Translations under genes and position numbers: made by a program
DNA from: Inhella gelatinilytica
GTDB taxonomy: Bacteria; Pseudomonadota; Gammaproteobacteria; Burkholderiales; Burkholderiaceae_C
Assembly (NCBI RefSeq): GCF_016093295.1
Contig: NZ_JAEDAL010000001.1
Location: forward strand, 310,001-374,000
Reading direction: 5' to 3'
Length of the DNA stretch: 64,000 bases
Part shown: positions 52,801 to 63,639 of the stretch, one piece after another
Numbering within the stretch: position 1 is the first letter of the stretch
Layout of the letters: each line of letters begins with the position of its first letter
The notes under the pieces: model-generated
Seen by the model: only the letters and a program-made list of their open reading frames with translations
The model's database searches: none
What the model was told of the DNA's origin: nothing

Positions 52801-54694
52801 GGGCCACGACTGCCAGACCCAGCCTTTCACCGTGGTGGGCGTGGGTGACATGTCGGGCGATGTGTTCGGCAATGGCATGCTGCTGTCCACCCAGATCCAG
52901 CTGCTGGCCGCCTTTGACCACCGCCACATCTTCTTAGACCCCAACCCCGACTGCGCCACCTCGTTCGCCGAGCGCCAGCGCCTGTTCGCCCTGCCCCGGT
53001 CCTCCTGGGCCGACTACAACCCCCAGCTGATCAGCGAGGGCGGTGGAATCTGGTCGCGCAGCGAGAAGTCCATCCCCCTCTCGCCCCAGGTGCGCGAGCG
53101 GCTGGGCATTGACGCCGAGCGCCTGACGCCGCTGGAGCTGATGCACGCGCTCTTGAAGGCCCCGGTGGACCTGCTCTACAACGGCGGCATCGGCACCTAC
53201 GTGAAAGCCAGCAGCGAGAGCCACGCCCAGGTGGGCGACCGCGCCAACGACGCGCTGCGCGTCAACGGCCGTGAGCTTCGCTGCAAGGTGGTGGGCGAAG
53301 GCGGCAACCTGGGCTTCACCCAGCGCGGTCGCATCGAGGCCGCACAGGCGGGCGTGCGCCTGAACACCGACGCGATCGACAACTCGGCCGGCGTCGACAC
53401 CTCGGACCACGAGGTCAACATCAAGATCCTGCTCGGCTTGGCCCTGGCGGATGGCGAGATGACTGAGAAGCAGCGCAATGCCCTGCTGGCGCAGATGACC
53501 GACGAGGTCGCCCAGCTCGTGCTGCGCGACAACACCTTCCAGACCCAGGTGCTGTCCGTCACCAACCGCTTGGGCAAGGAACTGCTGGAGCAAGAAGCGC
53601 GCTTCATGCGCTTCCTGGAAAAGGCCGGCCGCCTGAACCGCGCCATCGAGTTCCTGCCCAGTGAGGACGAGATTGCCGAGCGCAAGGCCGCCGGCGGCCA
53701 GCTCACCACGCCCGAACGCGCGGTGCTGCTGGCCTACAGCAAGATGTGGCTGTTCGACGAGATCCTGAACAGCGACCTGCCCGAGGACCCCTGGGTCGCC
53801 ACCGCGCTGCAGCGCTACTTCCCGGCGCCGTTGCGCGAGCAACTGAGCCACTACATCCCGCGCCACCCGCTGAAGCGCGAAATCATCGCCACCCATGTGC
53901 TGAACAGCATGGTCAACCGCGTCGGCGCCACCTATGTGCACCGCCTGGTGGAGATGACGGGCGCCAAGCCCGCGCAGGTGGTGCGCGCCTACCTGATGGC
54001 GCGCGAGGTGTTCGGCCACGTGCCGCTGTGGCAGCAGGTTGAGGCGCTGGACAACCAGGTGCCCGATGCCATCCAGGCCGAGCTGCTGATCGAGGAAGGC
54101 CAGCTCACCGCGCGCGCCACCACCTGGTTCCTGCGTTCGCGCCGCTTGAGTGAAGCCCTACAGCCCACGATCGAGCGCCTGCAACCGGCGGTCAGCGCGC
54201 TGGCCGCCCGCTTGGCGCCCGAGGCGCAAACCAGCGAGCCAGCCCAGCGCTGGATCGCTGCGGGAGTGCCCGCTGCGCTGGCCGCCCGCGTGGCGGCGGC
54301 CGAATCGCTGCTCTCGGCGCTAGACGTGGCCGAAGTAGCCGATTCGGTGCAGCGCGGCTTTGACGAGGTGAGCGCCGTACACGTAGCCGTGGCGCGCCAG
54401 CTGGGCCTCTCAAGGCTTGCCGGCTTGATCGAGCAACTGCCCGCCAGCAGCTACTGGCAGAGCCGCGCCAAGAGCGCGTTGGCGGACGACCTCGCCAGCC
54501 TGCAGCGCCAGCTCTCGCAAGACGTGCTGGCCAGCGGCAGCGGCTCGCTGGACGACATGCTCACGCGCTGGCAGCAGCTCAACGCTGCCACGCTGGAGCG
54601 TGCACAGCGTCTGCTCGCCGACTTGACGGAAACGCGGCAGGCGGATCTGGCGATGCTGTCCGTGGCGATGCGGGAGTTGCGCAACCTCGTTTGA
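49892..54694 (+). CDS. gdhB: NAD-specific glutamate dehydrogenase, large GDH-180 type
   Basis: 1600 residues, the size of the 180-kDa class. It deaminates glutamate to 2-oxoglutarate. The long N-terminal region carries ACT-like domains ([19 protein letters not shown] near residue 100; [17 protein letters not shown]). The catalytic core includes [25 protein letters not shown] and [15 protein letters not shown] near residue 850, followed by [31 protein letters not shown] and [15 protein letters not shown] (dinucleotide site). Monocistronic, with AGGAG 6 nt before the start. Links amino-acid breakdown to the TCA cycle, matching the lysine pathway end product. Confidence 0.96.
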   Translation: MEAASGSLRAERLSQIDAIATARLSAERRPAFSLFAQDCLSQFDADDLAQESAEDLAGALLSHWQFGQQRAPGTPKVRLINPNVGEDGWAARHSVLEIVNDDMPFLVDSTTVEINRQGLTLHFIVHPLFAVARDSAGNLTQLARPADAGELPRESWMQIQVDRIVEVEHRQALVQGIEAVLADVRASVGDWKAMLARLGEAIAELDQLPASVDPAAVAESRDFLNWLADDHFTLLGYRQHELRNENDEAVLHLVPNSGLGVLRETAEELRSASFAVLPSGAKALARAPLPVLVVTKANKRSTVHRPGYTDYVGVKRYNAAGEVVGEHRFLGLYTSTAYMARVAETPLIRGKVEAIARRAGYPKGSHRAKALAHTLETYPRDELLQSTDDELYETAMGILALGDRQRLRLFLRRDPFDRFISCLVYVPRESFGTELRMRIHDILLAAFAGSSADFEVMLGEAGLARIHFYVRTTPGAIPPYERKDLEAKLAAAAHRWSDQLRDALVEAEGEARGLALFKAWEGSIPADYRARVSARAAVADVRKFAQLSPENPVAVALYRPLGAEPDQWGFKVYRLGGAVVLSDSLPMLEHMGVRVMGEHNHRIAAGRVSVHDFDLRAQVPDHIDVQTMAPLFEQAFTQVFAGQVENDDFNKLVLRAGLPPEDVVILRAYAKYCKQIGFALSQATIEATLGTHAPIARMLVQLFKLRFDPVNANPEGEASQVRAIELALEKVSGLSEDRVLRQLLALIQCTLRTNFWRTGKGHSGEAGPRREFLSFKFDCARVPGLPEPRPLFEIFVYAPRFEGVHLRGGKVARGGLRWSDRLEDFRTEVLGLVKAQMVKNTVIVPVGSKGGFVLKKAPPANDREAFMKEGVACYQNYLRGLLDLTDNLVGGKVVPPPHIHRHDPDDAYLVVAADKGTATFSDYANAVSLEYGHWLGDAFASGGSVGYDHKAMGITARGAWESVKRAFREMGHDCQTQPFTVVGVGDMSGDVFGNGMLLSTQIQLLAAFDHRHIFLDPNPDCATSFAERQRLFALPRSSWADYNPQLISEGGGIWSRSEKSIPLSPQVRERLGIDAERLTPLELMHALLKAPVDLLYNGGIGTYVKASSESHAQVGDRANDALRVNGRELRCKVVGEGGNLGFTQRGRIEAAQAGVRLNTDAIDNSAGVDTSDHEVNIKILLGLALADGEMTEKQRNALLAQMTDEVAQLVLRDNTFQTQVLSVTNRLGKELLEQEARFMRFLEKAGRLNRAIEFLPSEDEIAERKAAGGQLTTPERAVLLAYSKMWLFDEILNSDLPEDPWVATALQRYFPAPLREQLSHYIPRHPLKREIIATHVLNSMVNRVGATYVHRLVEMTGAKPAQVVRAYLMAREVFGHVPLWQQVEALDNQVPDAIQAELLIEEGQLTARATTWFLRSRRLSEALQPTIERLQPAVSALAARLAPEAQTSEPAQRWIAAGVPAALAARVAAAESLLSALDVAEVADSVQRGFDEVSAVHVAVARQLGLSRLAGLIEQLPASSYWQSRAKSALADDLASLQRQLSQDVLASGSGSLDDMLTRWQQLNAATLERAQRLLADLTETRQADLAMLSVAMRELRNLV

Positions 54695-54800
54695 GCGCAG
54701 CGCCGCGGCGCAGGTTGCAGCCAAGAACCGGCGGGCGGCGCCCCCTGTCAGTCTCTGAACGACGACTGACATCGGGCCGGCCGCCCGCGACGGCAGCGCC

Positions 54801-54817
54801 ATATACTTCTGGCATAT
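54801..54817. promoter_or_regulatory. Possible VapBC operator
   Basis: ATATAC-TTCTG-GCATAT is an imperfect inverted repeat 18 bp upstream of vapB. VapB-type antitoxins usually bind palindromes over their own promoter, and the AT-rich core stands out in GC-rich DNA. The match to a known operator cannot be checked here. Confidence 0.4.
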
Positions 54818-54834
54818 CCCACCAGGGCGCCGCC

Positions 54835-55068
54835 ATGAGCATCACCACGGTCTTCACCAACAACCGGTCGCAAGCGGTGCGTTTGCCCGCTGACGTTCGC
54901 CTGCCGGACGGCGTCAAGAAGGTTCAAGTGCGCGCCCGCGGGGTGGAGCGGATCATTTCGCCCGTGGGCCGCACCTGGGACGAGTTTTTCTTGAATGGCC
55001 CTCGCGCCTCCGACGACTTCATGAACGAGCGCCCCCCCCAGCAACAGCCCGAACGCGAAGCCCTCTGA
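54835..55068 (+). CDS. vapB: VapB-type antitoxin
   Basis: 77 residues from ATG 54835. The N-terminus ([27 protein letters not shown]) is the AbrB/SpoVT DNA-binding fold typical of VapB, and the C-terminal tail ([19 protein letters not shown]) is the disordered toxin-binding part. It neutralises VapC and represses its own operon. VapC starts 13 bp downstream. Confidence 0.92.
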   Translation: MSITTVFTNNRSQAVRLPADVRLPDGVKKVQVRARGVERIISPVGRTWDEFFLNGPRASDDFMNERPPQQQPEREAL

Positions 55069-55081
55069 CGCGATCGCCGCC

Positions 55082-55492
55082 ATGCTGAAGTACCTGCTCG
55101 ACACCAACATCGTCATCTACGTCATCAAGCAGCGCCCCATCGAGGTCATGGGACTGTTCAACGAAAACGCAGGCCGCATGGCCATCTCGGCGATTACTTT
55201 GAGTGAGCTGTTCCACGGGGCCGAGACAAGCGCAAAGGTTTCGCAGAACCTGGCGGTGGTCGAGGAGTTCGCAAGCCTGCTCGACGTGTTGCCGTACACC
55301 GCCAAGGCCGCACAGCACTATGGCGCCATACGGTCCGCGGTGGAGAAGGCGGGGCGCCCGATCGGCGTCAACGACCTGCACATCGCGGCCCACGCGCGCA
55401 GCGAAGGACTCACCCTCGTGACCAACAACCTGGGCGAATTCGAGCGGGTACCGGGCCTGTTGCTGGAGAACTGGGTCGCCTCCACGGCTTGA
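55082..55492 (+). CDS. vapC: VapC toxin, PIN-domain ribonuclease
   Basis: 136 residues. The PIN acidic residues are present: LLDTNIVIY (Asp7), TLSELFHGAE (Glu near 43), GVNDLHIAAHA (Asp near 98) and TNNLGEFERV near the end. VapC toxins cleave tRNA or rRNA when freed from VapB. Start 13 bp after vapB. Intact, so the pair should be functional. Confidence 0.94.
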   Translation: MLKYLLDTNIVIYVIKQRPIEVMGLFNENAGRMAISAITLSELFHGAETSAKVSQNLAVVEEFASLLDVLPYTAKAAQHYGAIRSAVEKAGRPIGVNDLHIAAHARSEGLTLVTNNLGEFERVPGLLLENWVASTA

Positions 55493-55550
55493 GTTTTGGC
55501 GACAGCGGCAGGGGACCGAAGGCTAATGCCTCAAGAGCCGACACCTGACC

Positions 55551-57310
<1,760 letters not shown>

Positions 57311-57409
57311 TTAGAAGCCCGCAATCCGGGGGAACCTGGAGTCAATTCTGAAGAGGGGCGCTGCATAGAATGGTCCGAACCGGCCTCGCGCCGCTTTTGC
57401 AGTCCCCCA

Positions 57410-58054
57410 ATGTCCTTGATGAAGCTGATCGGATCCACCACCAGCCCCTTCGTGCGCAAGGTGCGCATCGTGCTGGCGGAAAAGAAGCTCGATTACCAGT
57501 TCGTGCTGGAAGACGTCTGGGCCCGCGACGACATCCTGCAGGTGAACCCGCTCGGCAAGGTGCCAGCTTTGGTGATGGAGGGCGGGCACGACTCCATCAC
57601 CGGATCGATGTTTGATTCCCGCGTCATCGTCGAGTACCTCGACACCCTCTCACCCGTGGGCAAGCTCATCCCCGAAAAAGGGCGCGAGCGTGCTGAGGTG
57701 CGGACCTGGGAAGCCTTGGCCGACGGAGTGTTGGATGCTGCCGTGTTGGTGCGTTTAGAGCAAACATGGACCGGTCGCCCCCCCGAGCAGCGCAGCGAAG
57801 CGTGGTGCGAGCGCCAACTGAGCAAGGTGCATGCGGGCTTGCAGGCCATGGATGCCGCACTGGGCGACAAGCCCTGGTGCGCCAACAGCCACTTCACGCT
57901 CGCGGACATTGCGGTAGGCTGCTGCCTGGATTGGTTGCGCTTCCGCTTCCCGCATTTGGACTGGGCCACCGACCACCCCAATCTCGCGCGCCACGCCGAG
58001 AAGTTGGCTCAGCGCCCCAGTTTTTCGGCCACGGCGCCCGTCGTGACCGCCTGA
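57410..58054 (+). CDS. Glutathione S-transferase family protein
   Basis: 214 residues from ATG 57410 (ATG 57419 is possible). A thioredoxin-like N-terminal domain (LIGSTTSPFVRKVRIVLAEKKLDYQF, with the active-site Ser in TTSPF, then NPLGKVPALVMEGG and FDSRVIVEYLD) is followed by an all-helical C-terminal domain (FTLADIAVGCCLDWLRFRFP). Resembles YibF-type GSTs. Substrate unknown. Divergent from purB and convergent with the glutamate-synthase-domain gene, no gap. Confidence 0.9.
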   Translation: MSLMKLIGSTTSPFVRKVRIVLAEKKLDYQFVLEDVWARDDILQVNPLGKVPALVMEGGHDSITGSMFDSRVIVEYLDTLSPVGKLIPEKGRERAEVRTWEALADGVLDAAVLVRLEQTWTGRPPEQRSEAWCERQLSKVHAGLQAMDAALGDKPWCANSHFTLADIAVGCCLDWLRFRFPHLDWATDHPNLARHAEKLAQRPSFSATAPVVTA

Positions 58055-59716
58055 CTACGAATGGCTGCGCCCGTGCAAGAGCGCGGGCAGCGGGCCTTGC
58101 GGCGCAAAACTGTCGGGGCTGGCCAGGTGCCAGTACGCCTGATAGACCGCATGGGGCAGGTCACCATGGAGCAAGCTGCCCGGCGCCAAAAAGGGCAGCA
58201 CATTGCAAAGTAGCTTGACCTCTTGAACGCTGACGCGCCGCACGATGTGCGCGGCGGAGATTTCCGCTGGATGCTGCAACCCGGCCGCCTGAACCAGTTC
58301 TTGGAGGGCGTGCAACGTGTTCTTGTGGAAGCGATACACCCGTTCGGCCTTGTCACCCGGGTCCAAAGCGCGCTGACGCAGCGGGTCTTGCGTGGTCACC
58401 CCCGTGGGGCAGTGCCCGGCGTGACAGGCCTGCGCCTGAATGCAGCCCAGCGCGAACATGAAGCCCCGCGCGGCGTTGCACCAATCCGCGCCCAGGGCCA
58501 TCAACCGGGCGATGTCAAAGGCCGACGTCACCTTGCCGGCGCACCCAACGGCGATGTCATCGCGCAGGTTCAGGCCCATGAGCGTGTTGTGGACCAGCAG
58601 CAACCCCTCCTGCAGTGGCGTGCCGACATGGTTGGTGAATTCCAGCGGCGCCGCCCCCGTGCCGCCTTCGCCCCCGTCGACCACGATGAAATCCGGTCGG
58701 ATGCCGGTCTTCAGCATGGCCTTGCACAGGGCGAACCATTCCCAAGGGTGGCCGATACACAGCTTGAACCCCACCGGCTTGTCACCCGACAACTCGCGCA
58801 ACCGTTGCACGAATTCCAGCAACTCCACCGGCGTCGAAAACGCCGAGTGAGCGGCGGGTGAAATGCAGTCCTCGCCCACCGGAACGCCCCGCGCCCGGGC
58901 GATCTCGGGCGTCACTTTGGCCCCCGGCAACACCCCACCGTGGCCGGGCTTGGCCCCTTGGCTGAGCTTGATCTCGATGAGCTTGACTTGCGGGCTCTGG
59001 GCGTTCAATTTGAACGCCTCGGGGTCAAACCGCCCCTCGGCATCCCGGCAACCAAAGTAGCCCGAGCCGATCTCCCAGATCAAGTCCCCGCCATGCACGC
59101 GATGGTGCTCACTGATCGAGCCCTCGCCCGTGTCGTGGGCAAAGCCCCCCTTCTTCGCCCCGGCATTCAAGGCCTTGATGGCGTTGGCAGACAGAGCGCC
59201 AAAACTCATGGCCGAGATATTGAACACCGAGGCTTGGTACGGTTGCTTGCGATGCTCGCCGATGGTGACCCGGAAGTCATGCGACGCCAGTACGGTCGGT
59301 ACCAAAGAATGGTTGATCCATTCATAGCCCGAAGCCCCCACATCCAACTGCGTGCCAAAGGGGCGCTTGTCGGGATCGCCCTTGGCCCGCTGGTACACCA
59401 GTGAGCGTTGCTGCCGAGAAAACGGCGCCGCCTCGTTGTCGCTCTCGATGAAGTACTGGCGAATCTCCGGACGGATGAACTCGAGGAAAAACCGAAAGTG
59501 CCCGATGACCGGGTAATTGCGCAGGACCGCCCGCTTGGTCTGCACGACATCCCGCAACCCGAGCAGGACCAGCATGGCGAAGGTCAGCACCAGCCAACTG
59601 CCGCGCTCCGACCACAACCAGGTCCAGGCCGTGAACGCCAAACCAAATCCGCAGGCCAACCACGTGACATAGCGCAAAGGAAACTGCTGATTCAGGGCGC
59701 GGATCCATCGCTGCAT
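58055..59716 (-). CDS. FMN-binding glutamate synthase domain protein, membrane-anchored
   Basis: 553 residues from ATG 59716, preceded by a strong GGAGGGGAG. Two N-terminal membrane helices (LACGFGLAFTAWTWLW, SWLVLTFAMLVLLGL) precede a GltS central/FMN domain: SAMSFGALSANAIKALNAGAK, GEGSISEHH, IEIKLSQGAKPGHGGVLPG and VDGGEGGTGAAP. CIQAQACHAGHCPTGV gives the [3Fe-4S] Cys residues. It lacks the amidotransferase and GXGXG domains of full glutamate synthase, so a different ligand is likely. Role unknown; common in proteobacteria. Confidence 0.9.
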   Translation of the reverse strand: MQRWIRALNQQFPLRYVTWLACGFGLAFTAWTWLWSERGSWLVLTFAMLVLLGLRDVVQTKRAVLRNYPVIGHFRFFLEFIRPEIRQYFIESDNEAAPFSRQQRSLVYQRAKGDPDKRPFGTQLDVGASGYEWINHSLVPTVLASHDFRVTIGEHRKQPYQASVFNISAMSFGALSANAIKALNAGAKKGGFAHDTGEGSISEHHRVHGGDLIWEIGSGYFGCRDAEGRFDPEAFKLNAQSPQVKLIEIKLSQGAKPGHGGVLPGAKVTPEIARARGVPVGEDCISPAAHSAFSTPVELLEFVQRLRELSGDKPVGFKLCIGHPWEWFALCKAMLKTGIRPDFIVVDGGEGGTGAAPLEFTNHVGTPLQEGLLLVHNTLMGLNLRDDIAVGCAGKVTSAFDIARLMALGADWCNAARGFMFALGCIQAQACHAGHCPTGVTTQDPLRQRALDPGDKAERVYRFHKNTLHALQELVQAAGLQHPAEISAAHIVRRVSVQEVKLLCNVLPFLAPGSLLHGDLPHAVYQAYWHLASPDSFAPQGPLPALLHGRSHS

Positions 59717-59835
59717 GAGGCGTCTCCCCTCCGATGCACCACCGCACCGGGATCGGCCCATCCTAGGGTGTGACGAACGGCCGCTCCCCTGGGGTGCTCC
59801 CTAGAATCCCCGGCCCTAACTTGGAGGTGTTCCTC

Positions 59836-61719
59836 ATGTCCGTCAAGACCGCTTTGGCGCCGCTCGGTCGCGTCGTGGCCCGTGTGTGGGGGTGGCTGGA
59901 CAGCAGCCGCCGCTTCGCGCTGAATCTGCTGTGGCTGCTGTTGCTGACCGTGATCGTGGCCAGCCTCGTCCATCGCGGACCGGAGCCACTGAAGGAGAAG
60001 ACCACGCTCGTGCTGAATCTGGATGGCCGTCTGGTCGAACAGTTCAGCGGCAGCCCCCGCGACCGCTTGATGGGCGAATTGCAAGGCCAGCCCTCCGACC
60101 AGGTGCAGTTGCGCGATGTGCTGCGCGTGCTGCGACACGCCGCACAGGACGCCAAGGTGCATCAGGTGCTGCTGGACTTCAGCGGGTACGCCGGAGGCGG
60201 CCAGGCCAACCAACGCGAAGTCGCTGCCGCGCTGGCGGAGTTCAAGAAAAGCGGCAAAAAACTCATCGCCTACGGCGACAGCTTTGACCAGCGCGGCTAT
60301 CAGTTGGCGGCGCTGGCCGATGAGGTCTACCTACACCCCATGGGCATGGTGCTGATCGAAGGCTTCGGTCGCTATCGCAATTACTACAAGGACCTGTTTG
60401 AGAAGGTCGGCGTCAGCGCCAACGTGCTGCGCGCCGGCAAGTACAAGAATTTCGGTGAGCCCTACTTCACCAACGGTCCCTCGGAGGCCACCAAAGAAAG
60501 CGAAGGCGAACTCTTTGGGGACTTGTGGAGCCGATACGCCAGTGGCGTTGAGGCCGCACGCAAATTGGAAAAGGGCAGTTTGGCCCGCTACATCGACGGC
60601 ATCCCCGAGCGCCTGACCGCCTTGAAAGGCGATACCGCCCAAGTGGCGTTGGAAGCCAAGCTCATTGACGGCATCAAGCAGCGCGACGAGGTTCGGGCAC
60701 TCCTGATGGAGCGGGGGGCCAAAGATGACGATGGCAACAGCTATCGAAAAGTCGACTACAAGACCTACTTGGCCCACGCCAAGGAAGCCCCCGTTGTCGG
60801 GCAGCGTGTCGGTGTGATCGTGGCCGAAGGCGGTATTCAAGATGGCAGTGCCAAGCCCGGCTCGATTGGCGGCGACTCCACGGCCGCGCTGGTGCGCAAG
60901 GCGCGCGAAGACAAGAACGTCGCCGCCGTGGTGCTGCGCGTTAACTCGCCCGGCGGCTCGGCCTTCGCCAGCGAGCTCATCCGCCGCGAACTGGAGCTCA
61001 CCCGCAAGGCCGGCAAGCCCGTCGTGGTGTCCATGGGCGATGTGGCCGCATCGGGCGGTTACTGGGTCAGCATGAGTGCCGATCAAGTCATCGCCGAACC
61101 CAGCACCATCACCGGCTCCATTGGCGTGTTTGGCATGTTGCCCACAGCGGACAAGTTGCTGGACAAGATCCCCGTGCACACGGGCGGCGTGACCACGAGT
61201 TGGTTGGTGGGCGCTGGGGACCCGCGTCGTCCGCTGGACCCGCGCGTGGCCCAGGCTGTCCAGGCCGGCATTGATGGCATCTACCGCGAGTTCATCACCA
61301 AGACGGCCGCGGCACGCAGCAAGAAGGTCGAAGAAGTCGACGCCCTGGCCCAAGGCCGCGTCTGGACCGGACAGCAAGCACAAGAACGGGGCTTGGTGGA
61401 CCGGTTGGGGTCGTTCGGGGATGCCATTGCAGAAGCCGCCAAGCGCGCCAAGCTGGAGGGTGAACCCAAAGTGGCCTTCATCGAGGAAGAGCGCAGCAAG
61501 GTCGCCAAACTGCTGGACAGCTTTGGCGATGCGGCCGCGCCGCAGGCCCGCAGCGTGCTCAAGGCCCTGCGCACCGGCTTGGGTCTGCCCGAGTTGCCCG
61601 CCCCCGTGCGCGAAGCCGCGGCCGAACTGAACTGGATGGTCGAAACCAGCCAAGCCCGCCCGGGCCAGGGCAAGCTGCCCGGTTCGGTGCACGTGCATTG
61701 CCTGTGCACGGCCCCATAA
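59836..61719 (+). CDS. sppA: Signal peptide peptidase SppA (67K type)
   Basis: 627 residues from ATG 59836, with GGAGG 8 nt upstream. One N-terminal membrane helix (FALNLLWLLLLTVIVASLV) anchors tandem S49 domains. The catalytic Lys is in LRAGKYKNFGEPY (residue about 201) and the Ser in GDVAASGGYW (about 404), the Ser-Lys dyad of E. coli SppA split over the two halves. It digests cleaved signal peptides in the membrane. The C-terminus is an unusual extension with Cys-rich end VHCLCTAP. Confidence 0.95.
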   Translation: MSVKTALAPLGRVVARVWGWLDSSRRFALNLLWLLLLTVIVASLVHRGPEPLKEKTTLVLNLDGRLVEQFSGSPRDRLMGELQGQPSDQVQLRDVLRVLRHAAQDAKVHQVLLDFSGYAGGGQANQREVAAALAEFKKSGKKLIAYGDSFDQRGYQLAALADEVYLHPMGMVLIEGFGRYRNYYKDLFEKVGVSANVLRAGKYKNFGEPYFTNGPSEATKESEGELFGDLWSRYASGVEAARKLEKGSLARYIDGIPERLTALKGDTAQVALEAKLIDGIKQRDEVRALLMERGAKDDDGNSYRKVDYKTYLAHAKEAPVVGQRVGVIVAEGGIQDGSAKPGSIGGDSTAALVRKAREDKNVAAVVLRVNSPGGSAFASELIRRELELTRKAGKPVVVSMGDVAASGGYWVSMSADQVIAEPSTITGSIGVFGMLPTADKLLDKIPVHTGGVTTSWLVGAGDPRRPLDPRVAQAVQAGIDGIYREFITKTAAARSKKVEEVDALAQGRVWTGQQAQERGLVDRLGSFGDAIAEAAKRAKLEGEPKVAFIEEERSKVAKLLDSFGDAAAPQARSVLKALRTGLGLPELPAPVREAAAELNWMVETSQARPGQGKLPGSVHVHCLCTAP

Positions 61720-61732
61720 CCCCTGTTTGGGC

Positions 61733-61754
61733 GGGGCTCGCTATACTGAGCCCC
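61733..61754 (+). promoter_or_regulatory. Candidate metX promoter inside an inverted repeat
   Basis: TATACT (61742-61747) is a good -10 hexamer at a proper distance before the SAM-II aptamer. It lies in the 8-nt loop of a perfect 7-bp inverted repeat, GGGGCTC (61733-61739) and GAGCCCC (61748-61754). A clear -35 box is not visible. The repeat could be an operator or the end-hairpin of sppA mRNA; no U-tract follows. Confidence 0.55.
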
Positions 61755-61758
61755 GATT

Positions 61759-61811
61759 CAGCGCCGATTTGTTCCAGATTGCGGGCGCTCAATAAATGCC
61801 GCTAAAAGGAC
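61759..61811 (+). promoter_or_regulatory. SAM-II riboswitch aptamer
   Basis: The metX leader matches the SAM-II pseudoknot. P1 is AGCGCC (61760-61765) with GGCGCT (61784-61789), around CGAUUUG and a central GAUUGC. The long conserved 3' segment AAUAAAUGCCGCUAAAAGG (61791-61809) is the hallmark of this class (AAUAAAUG then GCUAAAAaGG). P2 pairs UCC (61773-61775) with GGA (61808-61810). SAM binding should lock GGA and shut down metX. Placement before a methionine-synthesis gene is exactly as expected. Confidence 0.92.
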
Positions 61812-61833
61812 GCAGGAACCCAAGCCGGCGTCC
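61808..61833 (+). promoter_or_regulatory. Antiterminator hairpin of the SAM-II riboswitch
   Basis: GGACGC (61808-61813) and GCGTCC (61828-61833) are perfectly complementary. The first strand includes the GGA of aptamer pairing P2; the second includes the 5' side of the terminator. It can form only without SAM and then blocks the terminator. Confidence 0.8.
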
Positions 61834-61863
61834 GCACCTCCCGCGGCGCCGGTTTTGTTTTTT
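61822..61863 (+). terminator. Intrinsic terminator of the metX leader
   Basis: CCGGCG (61825-61830) pairs with CGCCGG (61847-61852), and inside it CCGC pairs with GCGG around loop ACCTCCC with one bulged T. A U-rich run (61853-61863, one G) follows. This is the OFF-state hairpin, ending transcription 10 nt before the metX ATG. Confidence 0.9.
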
Positions 61864-61872
61864 CTGCTTGCC

Positions 61873-63003
61873 ATGACCGCTCACGCCCCCCTGGGAACGC
61901 CCCACCGCATCCCCTTCGACGCCCCCCTGCCCCTGCGCAGCGGCACCCTGTTTGGGCCCTACCACCTGATGGTGGAAACCTACGGGCAACTGAACGCCGA
62001 AAAATCCAATGCGGTGTTGGTGTGCCACGCCCTCAATGCCAGCCACCATGTGGCGGGGGTGGACGAGCAGGGCAACCTCGGGTGGTGGGACAACCTGATT
62101 GGCCCCGGCAAGCCCTTGGACACCGACCGGTTTTTCGTCATCGGCGTGAACAACCTGGGCTCTTGCTTTGGCTCCACCGGGCCCATGCACCCGAACCCCG
62201 CCACCGGTCGCGCCTGGGGCGCGGACTTTCCGGTGGTGACCGTCGAAGACTGGGTCGACGCACAAGCGCGGGTGGTGGACCACTTTGGCATCGCCCAGCT
62301 CGCCGCCGTGCTGGGCGGCAGCCTGGGGGGCATGCAGGCGCTGTCCTGGTCCCTGCGCCACCCCAGGCGCCTGCGCCACTGCCTGGCCATCGCCACGGCA
62401 CCCAGCCTGTCGGCGCAGAACTTGGCTTTCAATGAGGTCGCCCGGCGTGCCATCGTCACCGACCCCGACTTCCACGGCGGCCACTACTACGCGCACGGTG
62501 TACTGCCCGCGCGGGGCCTCAAGGTGGCGCGCATGCTCGGTCACATCACCTACCTAAGTGACGATGTGATGGACGCCAAGTTTGGCCGCGAACGCCGCGC
62601 GGAAACACCGCTTTTCTCGACCCAGGAAGTCGAATTCCAGATTGAGAGCTATTTGCGCCACCAAGGCGACAAGTTCGCCGGCTATTTCGATGCCAACAGC
62701 TACTTGTTGATTCAGCGGGCGCTGGACTACTTTGACCCCGCGGCCGAGTTCGATGGTGACCTTGCTCGGGCTTTTGCCCGTGCCCAGTGCAAATACCTGG
62801 TGGCCAGTTTCACCACCGATTGGCGGTTTTCACCGGCGCGCTCGCGCGAGATCGTGCAAGCGCTCTTGGACAACAACCGCGACGTGAGCTATGCGGAGAT
62901 CGACGCCCCGCACGGGCACGATGCCTTCTTGCTCGACGACCCGCGCTACCACCAACTGCTGCGCCACCGCTTCCATCAAATCGCTGGGGAGGTCCAGGCA
63001 TGA
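61873..63003 (+). CDS. metX: Homoserine O-acyltransferase
   Basis: 376 residues from ATG 61873; the upstream TTG at 61855 is inside the terminator tail. MetX activates homoserine by acylation in methionine synthesis. The alpha/beta-hydrolase catalytic Ser is in LGGSLGGMQ (residue about 149) and the His in [12 protein letters not shown] (about 349); [26 protein letters not shown] is a family block. Betaproteobacterial MetX proteins often use succinyl-CoA (MetXS), so acetyl versus succinyl is open. Controlled by the SAM-II riboswitch. No Shine-Dalgarno is visible between terminator and start. Confidence 0.95.
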   Translation: MTAHAPLGTPHRIPFDAPLPLRSGTLFGPYHLMVETYGQLNAEKSNAVLVCHALNASHHVAGVDEQGNLGWWDNLIGPGKPLDTDRFFVIGVNNLGSCFGSTGPMHPNPATGRAWGADFPVVTVEDWVDAQARVVDHFGIAQLAAVLGGSLGGMQALSWSLRHPRRLRHCLAIATAPSLSAQNLAFNEVARRAIVTDPDFHGGHYYAHGVLPARGLKVARMLGHITYLSDDVMDAKFGRERRAETPLFSTQEVEFQIESYLRHQGDKFAGYFDANSYLLIQRALDYFDPAAEFDGDLARAFARAQCKYLVASFTTDWRFSPARSREIVQALLDNNRDVSYAEIDAPHGHDAFLLDDPRYHQLLRHRFHQIAGEVQA

Positions 63004-63566
63004 ACGCCATCACCGATTTGGTCCCGGCGGGCAGCCGCGTGCTGGACTTGGGCTGTGGCAGCGGCGAGTTGCTGGACACGCTGATCCGCCACAAAGCCTG
63101 TTCCGGCTACGGCGTCGAGCTGGACGACAGCAAGCTGTTGGCCTGTGCGGCCCGGGGCGTGAACGTGTTGCAGTTGGACCTGGAAAAGGGCCTGGCCATG
63201 TTCAAGGACCAGAGCTTTGATGTGGTGCTGCAATTGCAGACGTTGCAGCAGGTGCGCCATGCCGAAGCCATGCTCAAGGAAACGGTGCGAGTGGGGCGCA
63301 TCGGCATCGTGAGCTTTCCCAATTTCGCGCACTGGCCCAACCGGCTGCAGGTTCTGGCGGGCCGCATGCCGGTGACGCGCACCCTACCCTATCAGTGGTA
63401 CGACACGCCCAACATCCGCGTGGGCACCCACGCGGATTTCGCGCTCTTGTGCGAGCGCTTGGGCGTCAAGGTGCTGGACTCATTCGGACTGCGCGGCCAC
63501 GAGCGGGTCAACTGGGGCGCCAACTGGCGCTGTCCCGTCGCGGTGTTCGTGATTCAAAAGGCCTGA
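63000..63566 (+). CDS. metW: Methionine biosynthesis protein MetW
   Basis: 188 residues. Its ATG overlaps the metX stop (ATGA), so the two are coupled. A class-I methyltransferase-like fold opens [22 protein letters not shown], the SAM-binding motif. [33 protein letters not shown] is the MetW-specific block. MetW is needed with MetX for homoserine acylation in several proteobacteria, probably as a partner rather than a methyltransferase. Confidence 0.95.
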   Translation: MNAITDLVPAGSRVLDLGCGSGELLDTLIRHKACSGYGVELDDSKLLACAARGVNVLQLDLEKGLAMFKDQSFDVVLQLQTLQQVRHAEAMLKETVRVGRIGIVSFPNFAHWPNRLQVLAGRMPVTRTLPYQWYDTPNIRVGTHADFALLCERLGVKVLDSFGLRGHERVNWGANWRCPVAVFVIQKA

Positions 63567-63639
63567 GACCGAGCGGCAGGGCCCGGACTGCGTAGACTGT
63601 CCGTCGGATTCCCCCCCAACCCCACTGCTGGAGCTCCCC

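Noticed and set aside
49817-52927. 1036-codon minus-strand frame opposite glutamate dehydrogenase
   Set aside because: Composition is shadow-like (His/Gln/Ala-rich), and the plus strand is an unmistakable GDH-180 gene.
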